From assembly GCA_028710525.1 (NCBI GenBank), contig JAQTTY010000001.1, positions 371,143 to 435,142 on the forward strand: a stretch of DNA of 64,000 nt. Reading direction: 5' to 3'. This document shows positions 27,801 to 38,270 of this stretch, in pieces. Made by a program: the position numbers and the translations under genes. Each line of letters starts with the position of its first letter. Position 1 is the first letter of the stretch. Under the pieces are notes generated by a model that was given only the letters and a program-made list of their open reading frames with translations, was not told the DNA's origin and made no database searches. Source of the DNA: Gallionella sp. (lineage in GTDB: Bacteria > Pseudomonadota > Gammaproteobacteria > Burkholderiales > Gallionellaceae).

Positions 27801-28328
27801 CTAGGATACAAGCTTGAGGGATAAGGTGAGCGTATAGCTGGCGACCGGTTCTGTACCGAGGCTGGGTACGTGGGCGATGACCTGTATCGCTTTATCCACT
27901 CGTTCACCTGTAGCGATCGCTTGTTCGATCAGCGCGGCGATCTCATCGCCCTGTTCGCAGGTGAAGTCCACTGCACCCATCGCGCGCTTGTGGAATTGGG
28001 CATGGCAATCTTTGAAGATCAGCGAGATATTTTGTCCGCGTTGCGCAATCAACTCCATCACCAACAATCCTATCGCGCAATCCGCGCCCACGCTCAGCGC
28101 CCCGAAATACATAGAGCCCCAATGGTTGCGATTCCTGCGATTCAGCGGCAACCTGACTACGATGCGCTGTGGACTGAGCGCAATGACGCTGGGCCTTACG
28201 TACAGCATCATGGGGATATTGCGCCAGCCGAACAGGCGCAAGCCCAGCGTAGCGCGTGTCGTAGTTGATAGCAGCTTGTCTATCCAAGTAGTGATGGCAA
28301 TCTCGCTAGGTGCTAAGCAGGCACTCAT
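27801..28328 (-). CDS. DUF4442 / hotdog-fold thioesterase-like protein
   Basis: PLNRRNRNHWGSMYFGALSVGADCAIGLLVMELI, typical hot-dog DUF4442. Confidence 0.75.
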   Translation of the reverse strand: MSACLAPSEIAITTWIDKLLSTTTRATLGLRLFGWRNIPMMLYVRPSVIALSPQRIVVRLPLNRRNRNHWGSMYFGALSVGADCAIGLLVMELIAQRGQNISLIFKDCHAQFHKRAMGAVDFTCEQGDEIAALIEQAIATGERVDKAIQVIAHVPSLGTEPVASYTLTLSLKLVS

Positions 28329-28351
28329 CCTGTGACGAATCAGGGCGAATA

Positions 28352-30601
28352 TCAAGCGTTGTTGTTGGTGTGGCGTTGCACACACTGTTCGAACTCGACC
28401 AGTATCACCGGTTTGCCGTACAGATGACCTTGGAAGGACAGGCATCCCTGACTGAGCAAGACCTGTTCTTGAGCTTCGTTCTCCACGCCTTCCGCCAAGA
28501 TATTGATACGCATGCTGGCGGCCATATCTATCATGGAACGTACGATGGCCATGTCGTACTCGTCCGTGGCGATTTCTTTAACAAAGGACTGGTCGATCTT
28601 GATCTGATCGAGCGGCATACGCTTGAGGTGGGTGAGTGATGAGTGTCCGGTACCGAAATCGTCCATGGACAGACTCACGCCGAGCGCCTTGAGTTGTTGT
28701 AACACGCTGATGGTGTGCTCCATATCTAGCAGTGCCATGCTCTCGGTGATCTCCAGCTTCAAGCGTGAAGGGTCTATGCCGCTAGCATTGAGTGCTTGCT
28801 GCAGATGCTCGATAAAGTCTGGACGATACAAGGATGCGGTGCTGGCAATGTTGCGTCCGTTCTTGGTCACATGTTTGGACTTGCGCAGTTGCGCGGCACT
28901 GACATTGATGGAGAGCACCAGGTCGCGGGTGAGCGGTGAGGCTTCCCAACGTTTAATTTGCGCGCAAGCAGTGTTGAGTACCCAGTTGCCTATAGAAAGA
29001 ATCAGGTCACTCTCTTCAGCCAAACTAATGAATTGGGAAGGATGTAGCAAACCCAACTCAGGATGGTGCCAGCGTAACAAGGCTTCTGCACCGATTGCCT
29101 TCCTGTGCTGATCGACCTGTATCTGGTAATACAACTCGAACTGGTCGTCCTGCAAAGCTGCGTATAAGTGATGCTCCAACTCGCTGCGAGCTTCCAATGC
29201 GTTCTGGGTGTTCTGGTCATAGAAGCGCACCGTGTTGCGTCCCGCTCTTTTGGCTTGATACATGGCAGTGTCGGCACGTTTCAGTAACTCTTCGGCGTCG
29301 ATGTCGCCGCGACTGAACAATGCCACGCCTAGACTGGCACCCCCGTGATGGGTATAGCTCGTGAGGTGATAAGGCTGGTTCAAAGCTACGCAGATCTTCT
29401 CGGCGATAGTGCCTGCCATCTCATTGGCAGACTCGGCATCACCACGCAAGGCATCCAGCAACACAACGAATTCGTCTCCACCTAGGCGCGCCACTACATC
29501 GCTGTTACGCACGCAGGCTTTGATGCGATGCCCCACCTCGACCAGCAACTGGTCGCCCAAAGCATGACCCTTGGTGTCGTTGAGGGTTTTGAAATTATCT
29601 AGGTCGAGGAAAATCAACCCGCCCATAGAGCCGAGATTGCGCGACAGCGCGATGGCATGGTCGAGTTGGTCTAGGAAGCGGCGACGGTTGGGCAGTCCGG
29701 TGAGCGCATCGCTATAAGCCAGTTCGTAGATAGTGGCATCTGAGCGTTTGGTGATGTTCTCTACTTCTTGTTCCGAGCGGCGCAGGCGTTCGATGATCAG
29801 GCCTAGATTGATCAGCATGATGATGATGACCGCACCGCTGGTACGTTGTATGTTCAGTCGCAACACATGGATGTCTTGTTGCTGGCGTGCAATCGCATCC
29901 GCGATGACCTTGTTCTGATCATCCATGCTTTCGCGATGCAATACGGCAAGTTGTTCGCTCATCCATCGGTCTATTCCGCGTACACCTTGATCGATGACGA
30001 AGGTGTTGTTGACCGATTTAGACAATGGATAGCGCGCGAGGAAGTTGCGATAGATATAACCGATCTGTATATGTCCCTCTATAAGGACATTGAACCTATC
30101 TACGAAGTGCATTTCATTGAGAGAGCGTTGCTGCAGTTTTTTCAATTGCTCACGCGAGGTTAGCGGAAAAGCAGAGTTGCTCAGTTGTGTTATCGGCTGG
30201 TCTCTCTCGATATTCTCCAGCGCTAACAGTTCGTCACGCAGTTCTTCCAGTTCTTTACGTACCTTGCGTTCGCTCTGCTCATACTGTTCCCAGTATTGTT
30301 GGTAAAGCACAGGGTCACGACCGCGCAGCAACACGTCCTTCCATTCCTGTACTTGGTTCTTGAATTCGATCTGTATCGCGGCAAGGTCATCTGACTGTTC
30401 ACGTTGCCAAAGCAACTGACTGTTGTAATCTTGTTCAGCTTGGCCGAGTTTGCCGACCTGTTGGATGATGTTCACCAGACCGAGGATGGTAAAGATGGAG
30501 AGCAAGGCAATGACTGCCAGTAGCAAGTATCTCTTGCGCTGGGCTAGGCTGAAGAAGGAGTTGATGGCTTTGATGCTTCGTCGGAGTTTCATGATCGCCA
30601 T
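28352..30601 (-). CDS. Membrane-anchored GGDEF-EAL protein (c-di-GMP turnover)
   Basis: Two TMs flanking a periplasmic helical region, GGDEF motif VARLGGDEFVVLLD, EAL motif GAEALLRWHHPELG, DDFGTGHSSL. Confidence 0.95.
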   Translation of the reverse strand: MAIMKLRRSIKAINSFFSLAQRKRYLLLAVIALLSIFTILGLVNIIQQVGKLGQAEQDYNSQLLWQREQSDDLAAIQIEFKNQVQEWKDVLLRGRDPVLYQQYWEQYEQSERKVRKELEELRDELLALENIERDQPITQLSNSAFPLTSREQLKKLQQRSLNEMHFVDRFNVLIEGHIQIGYIYRNFLARYPLSKSVNNTFVIDQGVRGIDRWMSEQLAVLHRESMDDQNKVIADAIARQQQDIHVLRLNIQRTSGAVIIIMLINLGLIIERLRRSEQEVENITKRSDATIYELAYSDALTGLPNRRRFLDQLDHAIALSRNLGSMGGLIFLDLDNFKTLNDTKGHALGDQLLVEVGHRIKACVRNSDVVARLGGDEFVVLLDALRGDAESANEMAGTIAEKICVALNQPYHLTSYTHHGGASLGVALFSRGDIDAEELLKRADTAMYQAKRAGRNTVRFYDQNTQNALEARSELEHHLYAALQDDQFELYYQIQVDQHRKAIGAEALLRWHHPELGLLHPSQFISLAEESDLILSIGNWVLNTACAQIKRWEASPLTRDLVLSINVSAAQLRKSKHVTKNGRNIASTASLYRPDFIEHLQQALNASGIDPSRLKLEITESMALLDMEHTISVLQQLKALGVSLSMDDFGTGHSSLTHLKRMPLDQIKIDQSFVKEIATDEYDMAIVRSMIDMAASMRINILAEGVENEAQEQVLLSQGCLSFQGHLYGKPVILVEFEQCVQRHTNNNA

Positions 30602-30643
30602 AGGTTAGAGTCTGCGCGCATTATACCGTCGCCAATCGCACTA

Positions 30644-31069
30644 TCATTGTGCACTCAAGCAGTTCAGATAGATGGCCGCATCCGGTTGGGTGCGGTTACG
30701 TTGTGCCTGCCAGATCATTTCACTCAAGCACTCCATCATCTGGTGTTGCGCATCGTGTTCGGATTCCAACTTGTGCGTCAGGCGTACAAAATGCGCACGT
30801 ATGCCGTGCGGCTGGTCTATGGAGATCTGCTCCTCTATGGTTAGATGCATCATCAAGTGCAAAAAAGGATTGGTCGCGCCGCTCTCAGGTGAATAGTCCT
30901 TGTCCAGATGGGCATCCGGTTGCGCCAGTAGGTCGTGATATTCCGGATGCTTTTCTATCAACTGCGCAGTCAGGTCTTCCAAGGGCGTGAGCAACTCACT
31001 GGCGCGGCGTTTGCGCCAGGTCTCAAATAAGAAGTTACGTGCTTCGTCGCGGCTGGGATTGAATAACAA
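30644..31069 (-). CDS. DUF1841 family protein
   Basis: LLFNPSRDEARNFLFETWRKRRA...LIEKHPEYHDLL...NPFLHLMMHLTIEEQISIDQPHGIR; TTG start at 31069 with GGAG upstream preferred over the ORF-track start. Confidence 0.8.
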   Translation of the reverse strand: MLFNPSRDEARNFLFETWRKRRASELLTPLEDLTAQLIEKHPEYHDLLAQPDAHLDKDYSPESGATNPFLHLMMHLTIEEQISIDQPHGIRAHFVRLTHKLESEHDAQHQMMECLSEMIWQAQRNRTQPDAAIYLNCLSAQ

Positions 31070-31086
31070 AATAATCTCCAAATTAT

Positions 31087-31185
31087 TCCCTCCCCCGTGC
31101 ATGGGGCGGGTAGGTGGGGGTAGAAACGTGATATCCCAAAAGAGACACCGCCATCCCAACCTAGCCTCTACGAGAGGGGGAAGGC
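31087..31185. repeat. REP-like G/C-run inverted-repeat element (copy B)
   Basis: CCCTCCCCCGTGCATGGGGCGGGTAGGTGGGGGT ... ACCGCCATCCCAACCTAGCCTCTACGAGAGGGGGAAGG; same architecture as copy A. Confidence 0.6.
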
Positions 31186-31192
31186 GTTGTGG

Positions 31193-31825
31193 TTAGTCGG
31201 TCTTATTCGGGTACTCGCACAAATCATAAATCAGGCACTCTCTACATTTGGGTTTGCGTGCTTGGCAGATATAACGCCCGTGCAGAATCAGCCAGTGATG
31301 GGCATCCAACAAGAACTCCTTGGGGATGACCTTGAGTAGTTTGTGTTCAACTTCCAGCACGTTCTTGCCCGGTGCCAGCTTGATGCGGTTGGCGAGGCGG
31401 AAGATATGCGTGTCCACCGCCAAAGTCGGCTGGCCGAAGGCGGTATTGAGTATCACGTTGGCGGTCTTGCGTCCCACGCCCGGCAAGGCTTCCAGCGCCT
31501 CGCGTTGTTGTGGCACTTCACCGTTATGCAGCGTTAACAGTAACTTGCAAGTCTGTATGACATGTTTGGCCTTGGTCTTGTATAGGCCGATGCGCTGTAT
31601 GTACCCGCGCAGTCCCTCCTCGCCCAGTGCGAGTATCGATTGCGGGGTATTGGCGACCGGGTAGAGCTGGCGTGTGGCGAGGTTAACGCTGACATCGGTG
31701 GCCTGTGCCGACAGCATCACCGCCACCAGCAACTCGAAGGGCGTGTGGTATTCCAGTTCGGTAGTGGGATGCGGATCTGCGTCGCGCAGGCGCTCGAAGA
31801 TGGCGCGGCGTTTAGCTGCGTTCAT
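31193..31825 (-). CDS. nth: Endonuclease III
   Basis: HhH LEALPGVGRKTANVILN, VDTHIFRLANRI, Fe-S CxxxxxxCxxCxxxxxC (CQARKPKCRECLIYDLC). Confidence 0.96.
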   Translation of the reverse strand: MNAAKRRAIFERLRDADPHPTTELEYHTPFELLVAVMLSAQATDVSVNLATRQLYPVANTPQSILALGEEGLRGYIQRIGLYKTKAKHVIQTCKLLLTLHNGEVPQQREALEALPGVGRKTANVILNTAFGQPTLAVDTHIFRLANRIKLAPGKNVLEVEHKLLKVIPKEFLLDAHHWLILHGRYICQARKPKCRECLIYDLCEYPNKTD

Positions 31826-31830
31826 GCCCG

Positions 31831-32514
31831 CTAGGCTGTTGCAGTGACAGGGATGACGCGCTTCTTCTCGTTCTCGGTGGCGCGTAGCGTCATGTAGTTC
31901 TTGGCTGCAATCAATAATCCCAGTGTGATGAAGGCGCCGGGCGGCAAGATGGCGAGCAGGAAGCCGTGGTAGTCAGGCACGACGGTGATGACTAAAGACT
32001 TCGCGCTAGCACCGAATATGAGATCAAGTCCAGACAACAGCGTGCCGTGGCCGAAGATCTCGCGGAAACCGCCCAACACCGCTAGCACCGCAGTCAGACC
32101 CAAGCCCATCGCTAGGCCGTCTACGGCGGATTGCAGCGGTGGTTGTTTGGAGGCGAAGGCCTCGATGCGCGCCAAGATGATGCAGTTGGTCGTGATGAGC
32201 GGAATGAAGATGCCCAGCACTAGATACAAGGGGTGCACATAGGCGTTCATAGCGAACTGGATGATAGTCACTAATACCGCGATGATAAGTATAAACACGG
32301 GGATGCGTGCCTCGTTGGGCACTGCCGAGCGTATCGGCGAGATAGTCGCGCTGGAGATGGTCATCACCAAGGTAGTGGCCAGACCTAGACTTACTGAATT
32401 CACTACAGTACTGCTTACCGCAAGGATGGGGCACAGCCCCAGCAGTTGCACCACGCCGGTGTTCTGTTTCCACAAACCGTTATAGAAGATGTCCTTCAGT
32501 TCTTGGCTAGTCAT
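31831..32514 (-). CDS. rnfE: Electron transport complex subunit RnfE/RsxE
   Basis: NTGVVQLLGLCPILAVSSTVVNSVSLGLATTLVM, conserved in RnfE. Confidence 0.94.
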   Translation of the reverse strand: MTSQELKDIFYNGLWKQNTGVVQLLGLCPILAVSSTVVNSVSLGLATTLVMTISSATISPIRSAVPNEARIPVFILIIAVLVTIIQFAMNAYVHPLYLVLGIFIPLITTNCIILARIEAFASKQPPLQSAVDGLAMGLGLTAVLAVLGGFREIFGHGTLLSGLDLIFGASAKSLVITVVPDYHGFLLAILPPGAFITLGLLIAAKNYMTLRATENEKKRVIPVTATA

Positions 32515-33170
32515 TTCTTTTCCTCCTGCGCTAGCTTTGCGACCACGGGATTTGCGTAGAGTTCGTCATGGTGCAGGTTGTAATACTGCATCGCTTTGTG
32601 TACCGCTTTAATCACGGCGCGCGGCGAGATGGTCGCACCCGCCATGTAGTCGAACTGGCCGCCGTCCTTTTTCACCTGCCACTCGTCATCCTTGCCGTCA
32701 TTCAAACGCTTGCCACCGAAGATTGATATCCAGTCATTTTTGGCAATGTCGATGTAGTCGCCCAGTCCTGGAGTCTCTTTGTGCGTGACCACACGTACTC
32801 CAGCCACTGAGCCATCCGCCTTGACAGCAACCAGCAGATCGATGCGGCCACTATAGCCGTCGGGCGCGATCACTTCCATCGCCACGCCCACCGGTTGTCC
32901 AGCCAAACGCGCGCGGTAAGCTTTACTCGGCGCACGTGTACCCAGCAGAGTATCGGCTGGCAGCTTCACGGTATCGGACACGATATCGTTGTCGAAGCTG
33001 CTACGCGGTAGCAGTTGCGAAATGAGTTTGAGCTTTTCCTCCTGCTCACTCTTGGCGATGCCGTCCTTGGTCTCAAGATAAGTGATAGCCAGCAGGGACG
33101 TACCGATCAGCGTGAAGAACAACACGTTCAGCGCGGTGTGTGCGGCTGCCTTGACTAGGGTACGCCTCAC
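32511..33170 (-). CDS. rnfG: Electron transport complex subunit RnfG/RsxG
   Basis: VVTHKETPGLGDYIDIAKNDWI and GGQFDYMAGATISPRAVIKAVHKAM (flavinylation-type motif). Confidence 0.93.
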   Translation of the reverse strand: MRRTLVKAAAHTALNVLFFTLIGTSLLAITYLETKDGIAKSEQEEKLKLISQLLPRSSFDNDIVSDTVKLPADTLLGTRAPSKAYRARLAGQPVGVAMEVIAPDGYSGRIDLLVAVKADGSVAGVRVVTHKETPGLGDYIDIAKNDWISIFGGKRLNDGKDDEWQVKKDGGQFDYMAGATISPRAVIKAVHKAMQYYNLHHDELYANPVVAKLAQEEKK

Positions 33171-34201
33171 GACTTGCCCTCCTTCTTGCCAAACACTTTA
33201 GGCTGGGTATATGCGTCTATCAACGGTACGCAGATATTCATCAACAGGGTGGCGAAGGCCATGCCGTCGGGGAAGGCGCCGTACACACGGATCAGATAGG
33301 TGATCAGCCCTGCACCCGCGGCGAAGATGAGTTTGCCCTTGTGGGTTGTGGGGCTGCTGATCGGATCGGTCAGGATAAAGAACGCACCCAGCATGGCCGC
33401 ACCGGAGAACCAGTGGAATAAAGGCTCGACGTAATGGGTGGGGTCGACCAGATGGAAGATGCCGGCGATCGCGAACAGCGTGCCCAGATAAGCCACCGGT
33501 AGATGCCAAGAGATGATGCGAGTCGCCAATAGATACAAGCCACCGATGAGGAAGCCGACTGCGACCATCTCACTGCCATGTCCAGCGAGACGGCCGAAGA
33601 TAGGTTGGGTAAGGATTTCACTAACCGGTAATGCCAAGTGCAGCTGGGTCTTGAGCGTGTCCAGCGGCGTCGCCATGGTCACCGCGTCGAACTTGATGCC
33701 TTCAGGTAGTACGCTGGAGAAGATGTATTGCAGTTGCTGTAGAAAACTCAGTTCCACTTCGCCCAGTCCGTGTGGGCCGATCCAGTGCGTCATCTGCACG
33801 GGGAAAGAAACGATGAGGACCGCATAACCTATCATTGCTGGGTTGAATGGGTTGTTACCCAAGCCACCATAAAGATGCTTGGCGATCGCGATACTGAATG
33901 CCGTACCCACCACCACCAGCCACCAAGGGGCGAGTGGAGGGATAGACAGGGCCAGCAGCCAGCCGGTGAGCAGGGCACTGTTGTCTTTGAGGAAGGGGGC
34001 GATAGGACGGTTGCGCAACTTGAGCATGGCCGCTTCGGTAGCCACGGCGGTGATACTGGCCAGTGAGATCGACACCAAGATTGCAGGGCCGAAATACCAA
34101 ACATACAAAGCGATACCCGGCAGCAAGGCGAGTAGCACCTTGAGCATGATGGCCGACACGCTGTCTGGCTTGCTGATGAAAGGGGAGAAGAACGCGCTCA
34201 T
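33167..34201 (-). CDS. rnfD: Electron transport complex subunit RnfD/RsxD
   Basis: NRPIAPFLKDNSALLTGWLLALSIPPLAPWW, KHLYGGLGNNPFNPAMIGYAVL, GAFFILTDPISSPTTHKGK. Confidence 0.94.
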   Translation of the reverse strand: MSAFFSPFISKPDSVSAIMLKVLLALLPGIALYVWYFGPAILVSISLASITAVATEAAMLKLRNRPIAPFLKDNSALLTGWLLALSIPPLAPWWLVVVGTAFSIAIAKHLYGGLGNNPFNPAMIGYAVLIVSFPVQMTHWIGPHGLGEVELSFLQQLQYIFSSVLPEGIKFDAVTMATPLDTLKTQLHLALPVSEILTQPIFGRLAGHGSEMVAVGFLIGGLYLLATRIISWHLPVAYLGTLFAIAGIFHLVDPTHYVEPLFHWFSGAAMLGAFFILTDPISSPTTHKGKLIFAAGAGLITYLIRVYGAFPDGMAFATLLMNICVPLIDAYTQPKVFGKKEGKS

Positions 34202-34239
34202 ATTATTCCTTGAGATACAAACTCGCGCAGCGATGCGTT

Positions 34240-34290
34240 TGCCCCCTCGCCCGCTTGCGGGAGAGGGTTGGGGAGAGGGAAACGGGCATG
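34240..34290. repeat. REP-like palindromic element between rnfC and rnfD
   Basis: CCCTCGCCCGC-TT-GCGGGAGAGGG hairpin followed by TTGGGGAGAGGG. Confidence 0.6.
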
Positions 34291-34294
34291 GCGA

Positions 34295-35989
34295 TTATTG
34301 ATTTTTATCATGGCCGTTGGGTGGCTCGGTATCGGTCGATGCCAGTTCGTGGATGTGTGCACGGCGTGCTTCGATCTCGGCGATTTCGGCTAGCTGTTGC
34401 GGTGTGAGCTGTTCGGTGTTTTTGGGTTTCACTGCTGCAGCTTGCAGCTTGGCCTGCTCGATGGCCGCCTGTATCTTGGCTTGTGCCTCGGTCATGGGCG
34501 GCGGGGTGACACTGGTAGCAGCTTGTGCCTCGGCGAGTTTGGCAGCGGCGAGCTTGGCTTCTGCTGCAGCCTTTTCTTTTGCAGCGAGTTTCTCAGCCTT
34601 TTCTTGCTTCTCTCGCTCGATACGATATTCGCGGAACTCAAAACGGTCACGAGCTGCATCGGCGGAGTTCTTCTCAGACTCGCGTGACCAGATCTCGCTC
34701 TTGGCAAAACGGTAGTACTGCACCAGCGGGATATGGCTAGGGCAGACATAGCTGCATGCACCGCATTCTATGCAGTCGAATAGACTGAATTCCTGCGCCT
34801 TACCGAACTCCTTGGACTTAGCAAACCAATACAGGTCTTGCGGTTGCAACTCAGCCGGACATACCTCCGCGCAACGAGTGCAGCGTATGCAAGGCATGGC
34901 GGGCGGAGGTGCCGGGAATATCTTGGGTGAGGAGGCGATGATACAGTTGGCTGCCTTGACGATGGACACCGTCGCACCCGGCAAAGGCAGACCCATCATA
35001 GGTCCACCCATGATGTAGCCATCGGTGTCGGGCAAGCTGCCGGCGTAGTCCACTACATCTTGCACCGTGGTGCCTATCAATACTTCCAGATTTTGCGGTT
35101 CGCGCACATTGCCGGTGATGGTGACGATGCGCGATACCAGCGGCTCGCCGAACTGCACTGCGCGATAGATGGCTTGTGCAGTAGCGACGTTGAAACATTG
35201 CACACCTTTTTCAGTGGAGCGCACCCCTGCTGCAACTTCGATACCGGTGAGCACGCGTATCAGTTGCTTAGCACCACCACCCGGATAGAGCGTGGGGACG
35301 GCGACGACCTTGATGTCATCTGTGCTGGCCAATGCTGCTTGTTCCATCGCGGCGATAGCTTGTGGTTTGTTGTCTTCTATGCCGACCAATACTTGTTCGG
35401 CTTCCAGCGCCCAACGCATGATCTCGGCACCTTTGATGATCTCGTCGGCGCGCTCGCGCATCAGCATGTCATCACAGGTGATATAGGGTTCGCATTCCGC
35501 GCCGTTGAGCACCAAGGTCTTGACCTTGTGTTTGCCGGCACGCAGCTTTAGGTCGCTGGGGAACACTGCCCCACCCAAGCCGACCACGCCGGCCAGTCGC
35601 AACACTTGGCGCACATCGGCGGCAGCGGCACTGCGGAAATCCATGCCGGTCTTGGGTATCCACTCGTCCTTGCCATCTGGTAGCAGCGTGGCACACAGGT
35701 CGGGCAGGCCAGAGGCGTGTGCCACGACTTGCATGCCGATCTCGCTGATGGTGCCGGAGGTGCTGGCGTGTATCGCGCTGGAGATGCCGTCTTCTGGCAT
35801 ACCGATGAGTTGGCCCTTGAGCACATAGTCGCCGACCTGCACGAGTGGTTTGGCAATATTGCCCACGTGCTGATGGAAGGGTATGACCAACTTTGCCGGT
35901 ATGGGCAAGGTGGCAATCGCAGTACGGGTGGACTGTTCTTTGTGCGTGGGCGGATGCACGCCGCCGTGGAATTTGTGCAGCATACTCAT
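34295..35989 (-). CDS. rnfC: Electron transport complex subunit RnfC/RsxC
   Basis: [25 protein letters not shown], two 4Fe-4S motifs [12 protein letters not shown] and [12 protein letters not shown]; start chosen at [10 protein letters not shown] overlapping rnfB stop. Confidence 0.94.
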   Translation of the reverse strand: MSMLHKFHGGVHPPTHKEQSTRTAIATLPIPAKLVIPFHQHVGNIAKPLVQVGDYVLKGQLIGMPEDGISSAIHASTSGTISEIGMQVVAHASGLPDLCATLLPDGKDEWIPKTGMDFRSAAAADVRQVLRLAGVVGLGGAVFPSDLKLRAGKHKVKTLVLNGAECEPYITCDDMLMRERADEIIKGAEIMRWALEAEQVLVGIEDNKPQAIAAMEQAALASTDDIKVVAVPTLYPGGGAKQLIRVLTGIEVAAGVRSTEKGVQCFNVATAQAIYRAVQFGEPLVSRIVTITGNVREPQNLEVLIGTTVQDVVDYAGSLPDTDGYIMGGPMMGLPLPGATVSIVKAANCIIASSPKIFPAPPPAMPCIRCTRCAEVCPAELQPQDLYWFAKSKEFGKAQEFSLFDCIECGACSYVCPSHIPLVQYYRFAKSEIWSRESEKNSADAARDRFEFREYRIEREKQEKAEKLAAKEKAAAEAKLAAAKLAEAQAATSVTPPPMTEAQAKIQAAIEQAKLQAAAVKPKNTEQLTPQQLAEIAEIEARRAHIHELASTDTEPPNGHDKNQ

Positions 35990-36537
35990 TTGGCGACCTT
36001 TAACGCATAGACCGGATATTTCCATTTCCAGTTGCTGATGTTCTCTTCTATCAGTTCCATGCTGATGCAATCCACCGGGCAAGGTGCTAGGCACAGTTCG
36101 CAACCGGTGCACTCTTGCGAGATGATGGTATGCATCTGCTTGGCTGCTCCGGTGATGGCGTCAACTGGGCAAGCTTGTATGCACAGCGTGCAGCCTATGC
36201 AGGTGTTCTCATCTATGAAGGCGACCGACTTGGGTTTGGGCGCATTGGTCTCGCCGCCGAAAGGTTTGAACTCCACACCCAATAGGTCGGCGAGTTTCTG
36301 TATGCCTTCTTCGCCACCGGGTGGGCAGCGATTGATGTCAGCTTCACCTGCGGCGATGGCGGTGGCATAGGGTTTGCAGCCGGGATAGTTACATTGTCCG
36401 CATTGTGTCTGTGGCAAGATGGCATCGATCTTCTCGACCAAGGGGTTGCCTTCGACGCGGAACTTGATGGCGGCAAAACCCAACACCGCACCAAGTACGA
36501 TGGCTATGCCAGACATTACTAACAACGCGCTTAACAT
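35986..36537 (-). CDS. rnfB: Electron transport complex subunit RnfB/RsxB
   Basis: [45 protein letters not shown]. Confidence 0.95.
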   Translation of the reverse strand: MLSALLVMSGIAIVLGAVLGFAAIKFRVEGNPLVEKIDAILPQTQCGQCNYPGCKPYATAIAAGEADINRCPPGGEEGIQKLADLLGVEFKPFGGETNAPKPKSVAFIDENTCIGCTLCIQACPVDAITGAAKQMHTIISQECTGCELCLAPCPVDCISMELIEENISNWKWKYPVYALKVAK

Positions 36538-37121
36538 TACTTAGTCAACCCTGCAAATCCCATAAACGCCAAACTCATCAATCCTGCGGTAATCATCGCG
36601 ATAGCTGAACCTTTGAAGATGGCTGGCACATCTGCACCTTCCAAGCGCTCGCGTATGCCAGCGAACAAAACCATCACTAGGGTAAATCCTGCGGCACTGC
36701 CAAAACCGAACCACAGTGCCTTAAGCAAGGTGTATTCCATCTGGTTCTGTGCGATCAGCAGCGGTACGCCTAACACTGCACAGTTGGTGGTGATAAGCGG
36801 CAGGTAGATACCCAAGACCTGATACAGCACAGGGCTGGTCTTCTTGATATACATCTCGGTGAATTGCACGATGCCGGCGATGACCACGATGAAACTCAGG
36901 GTGGAAAGATAGGGCAGATCGAAAGGGACCAGCAAATAGTGGTCGATCAGATAACTCGCACCTGAGGCCAGTGTCAGCACGAACGCGGTCGCAGCGCCCA
37001 TACCGATGGCGGCTTCCAGTTTCTTGGACACGCCCATGAAGGGGCACAAGCCAAGAATTTTAACCAACACGATGTTGTTAACAAACACCGCGCCGATCAA
37101 GATCATCAGATATTCGGACAT
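36537..37121 (-). CDS. rnfA: Electron transport complex subunit RnfA/RsxA
   Basis: [28 protein letters not shown] and [13 protein letters not shown]. Confidence 0.95.
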   Translation of the reverse strand: MSEYLMILIGAVFVNNIVLVKILGLCPFMGVSKKLEAAIGMGAATAFVLTLASGASYLIDHYLLVPFDLPYLSTLSFIVVIAGIVQFTEMYIKKTSPVLYQVLGIYLPLITTNCAVLGVPLLIAQNQMEYTLLKALWFGFGSAAGFTLVMVLFAGIRERLEGADVPAIFKGSAIAMITAGLMSLAFMGFAGLTK

Positions 37122-37227
37122 CGTCGCGCCTTAGCAAAATAGTCGCGGATTATCCACCGATTCAATGTTCTCTTCAATGAATGCATAGATATATTGATAT
37201 AACCACAAGTTGCGATAGGCATATTTC

Positions 37228-38130
37228 TTAGCGTGGAATGGCATAGACCTTGTCAGGAAGATGGTCGCATAGGCTCGTACCTAAACGCGTGTAAGTTTCG
37301 AGTAAAGGCGCGCGCTTGCGCCACACCAGTGCGATGCGCCGGTAAGGTGCGGGAGACTTGAAGGGGATGATCTTGAGATTGGCCTGCTCGCTATTGCTGT
37401 GTGTAGCCAGTGCCGGCAGCAGGGTGATGCCTATGCCTATGCCCACCATCTGACGCAAGGTCTCTAAGCTGGTGGCGCGCACTTCTTCCATCTGTCGCTG
37501 CGTACCGCACACGGCCAAGGCTTGATCGCGCAGACAGTGTCCTTCTTCTAGAAGCAACAAGGTGTCGTTGCTTAATTCAGCCAGCGTTACTTGCTTACGT
37601 GCGGCCAGTTTATGTTGGGCAGGCAATGCAGCAAGAAAAGGTTCATCGAACAAGGGCAGCACTTCGAGGCGCTCGTCATTCACAGGCAAGGCCAATAGCG
37701 CCGCATCCAGTTGTCCGCTGGCAAGGTCGGCGAGTATCTGCGGGGTCATTTGCTCACGCAATAACAAGCGCAGTTGTGGAAAGGCGGCGCTGGCGACTGA
37801 GAGCGCATGCGGCAGATAGTAAGGCCCTAGTGTGGGGATGATGCCTAACCGCAAGGTACGCGCCATAGGCTCATGCGCATGGCGGGTCAGCTCCTCGATA
37901 TGCGTAGCCTCGGCCAAAATGAGGCGCGCCGAATGCAGCACTTCCTCGCCCATGGTGGTGGGCGCGATGGGGCTAAGGCTGCGGTCGAAAAGACTCACGC
38001 CCAGATGTTCTTCCAGTTTTTTCACCTGTATGGAGAGTGTCGATTGGCTGATAAAGCAGGCATTGGCGGCTTTGCCAAAATGTCCGTAATCGGCCAACGC
38101 GACCAGATAGCGTAGTTCCTGCAATGTCAT
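37228..38130 (-). CDS. oxyR: LysR family regulator, OxyR-like
   Basis: MTLQELRYLVALADYGHFGKAANACFISQSTLSIQVKKLEEHLGV; redox-type cysteines in LLLEEGHCLRDQALAVCG; divergent from catalase. Confidence 0.9.
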   Translation of the reverse strand: MTLQELRYLVALADYGHFGKAANACFISQSTLSIQVKKLEEHLGVSLFDRSLSPIAPTTMGEEVLHSARLILAEATHIEELTRHAHEPMARTLRLGIIPTLGPYYLPHALSVASAAFPQLRLLLREQMTPQILADLASGQLDAALLALPVNDERLEVLPLFDEPFLAALPAQHKLAARKQVTLAELSNDTLLLLEEGHCLRDQALAVCGTQRQMEEVRATSLETLRQMVGIGIGITLLPALATHSNSEQANLKIIPFKSPAPYRRIALVWRKRAPLLETYTRLGTSLCDHLPDKVYAIPR

Positions 38131-38144
38131 GTGATCCTCCTGGT

Positions 38145-38163
38145 CGATTGATATATTCAATCG
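38145..38163. promoter_or_regulatory. Putative OxyR/LysR-type operator in the oxyR-catalase intergenic region
   Basis: Perfect inverted repeat CGATTGA-TATAT-TCAATCG located 14 bp upstream of the oxyR start. Confidence 0.5.
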
Positions 38164-38270
38164 AAATAATATAAACAATCTGTTGGATAAATCATAACGC
38201 ATGCCGTGTAATGGCGTCACCCCGAAACACCCATGTAGCGGGACCGACTTAACCCTATCAGGAGAACATC

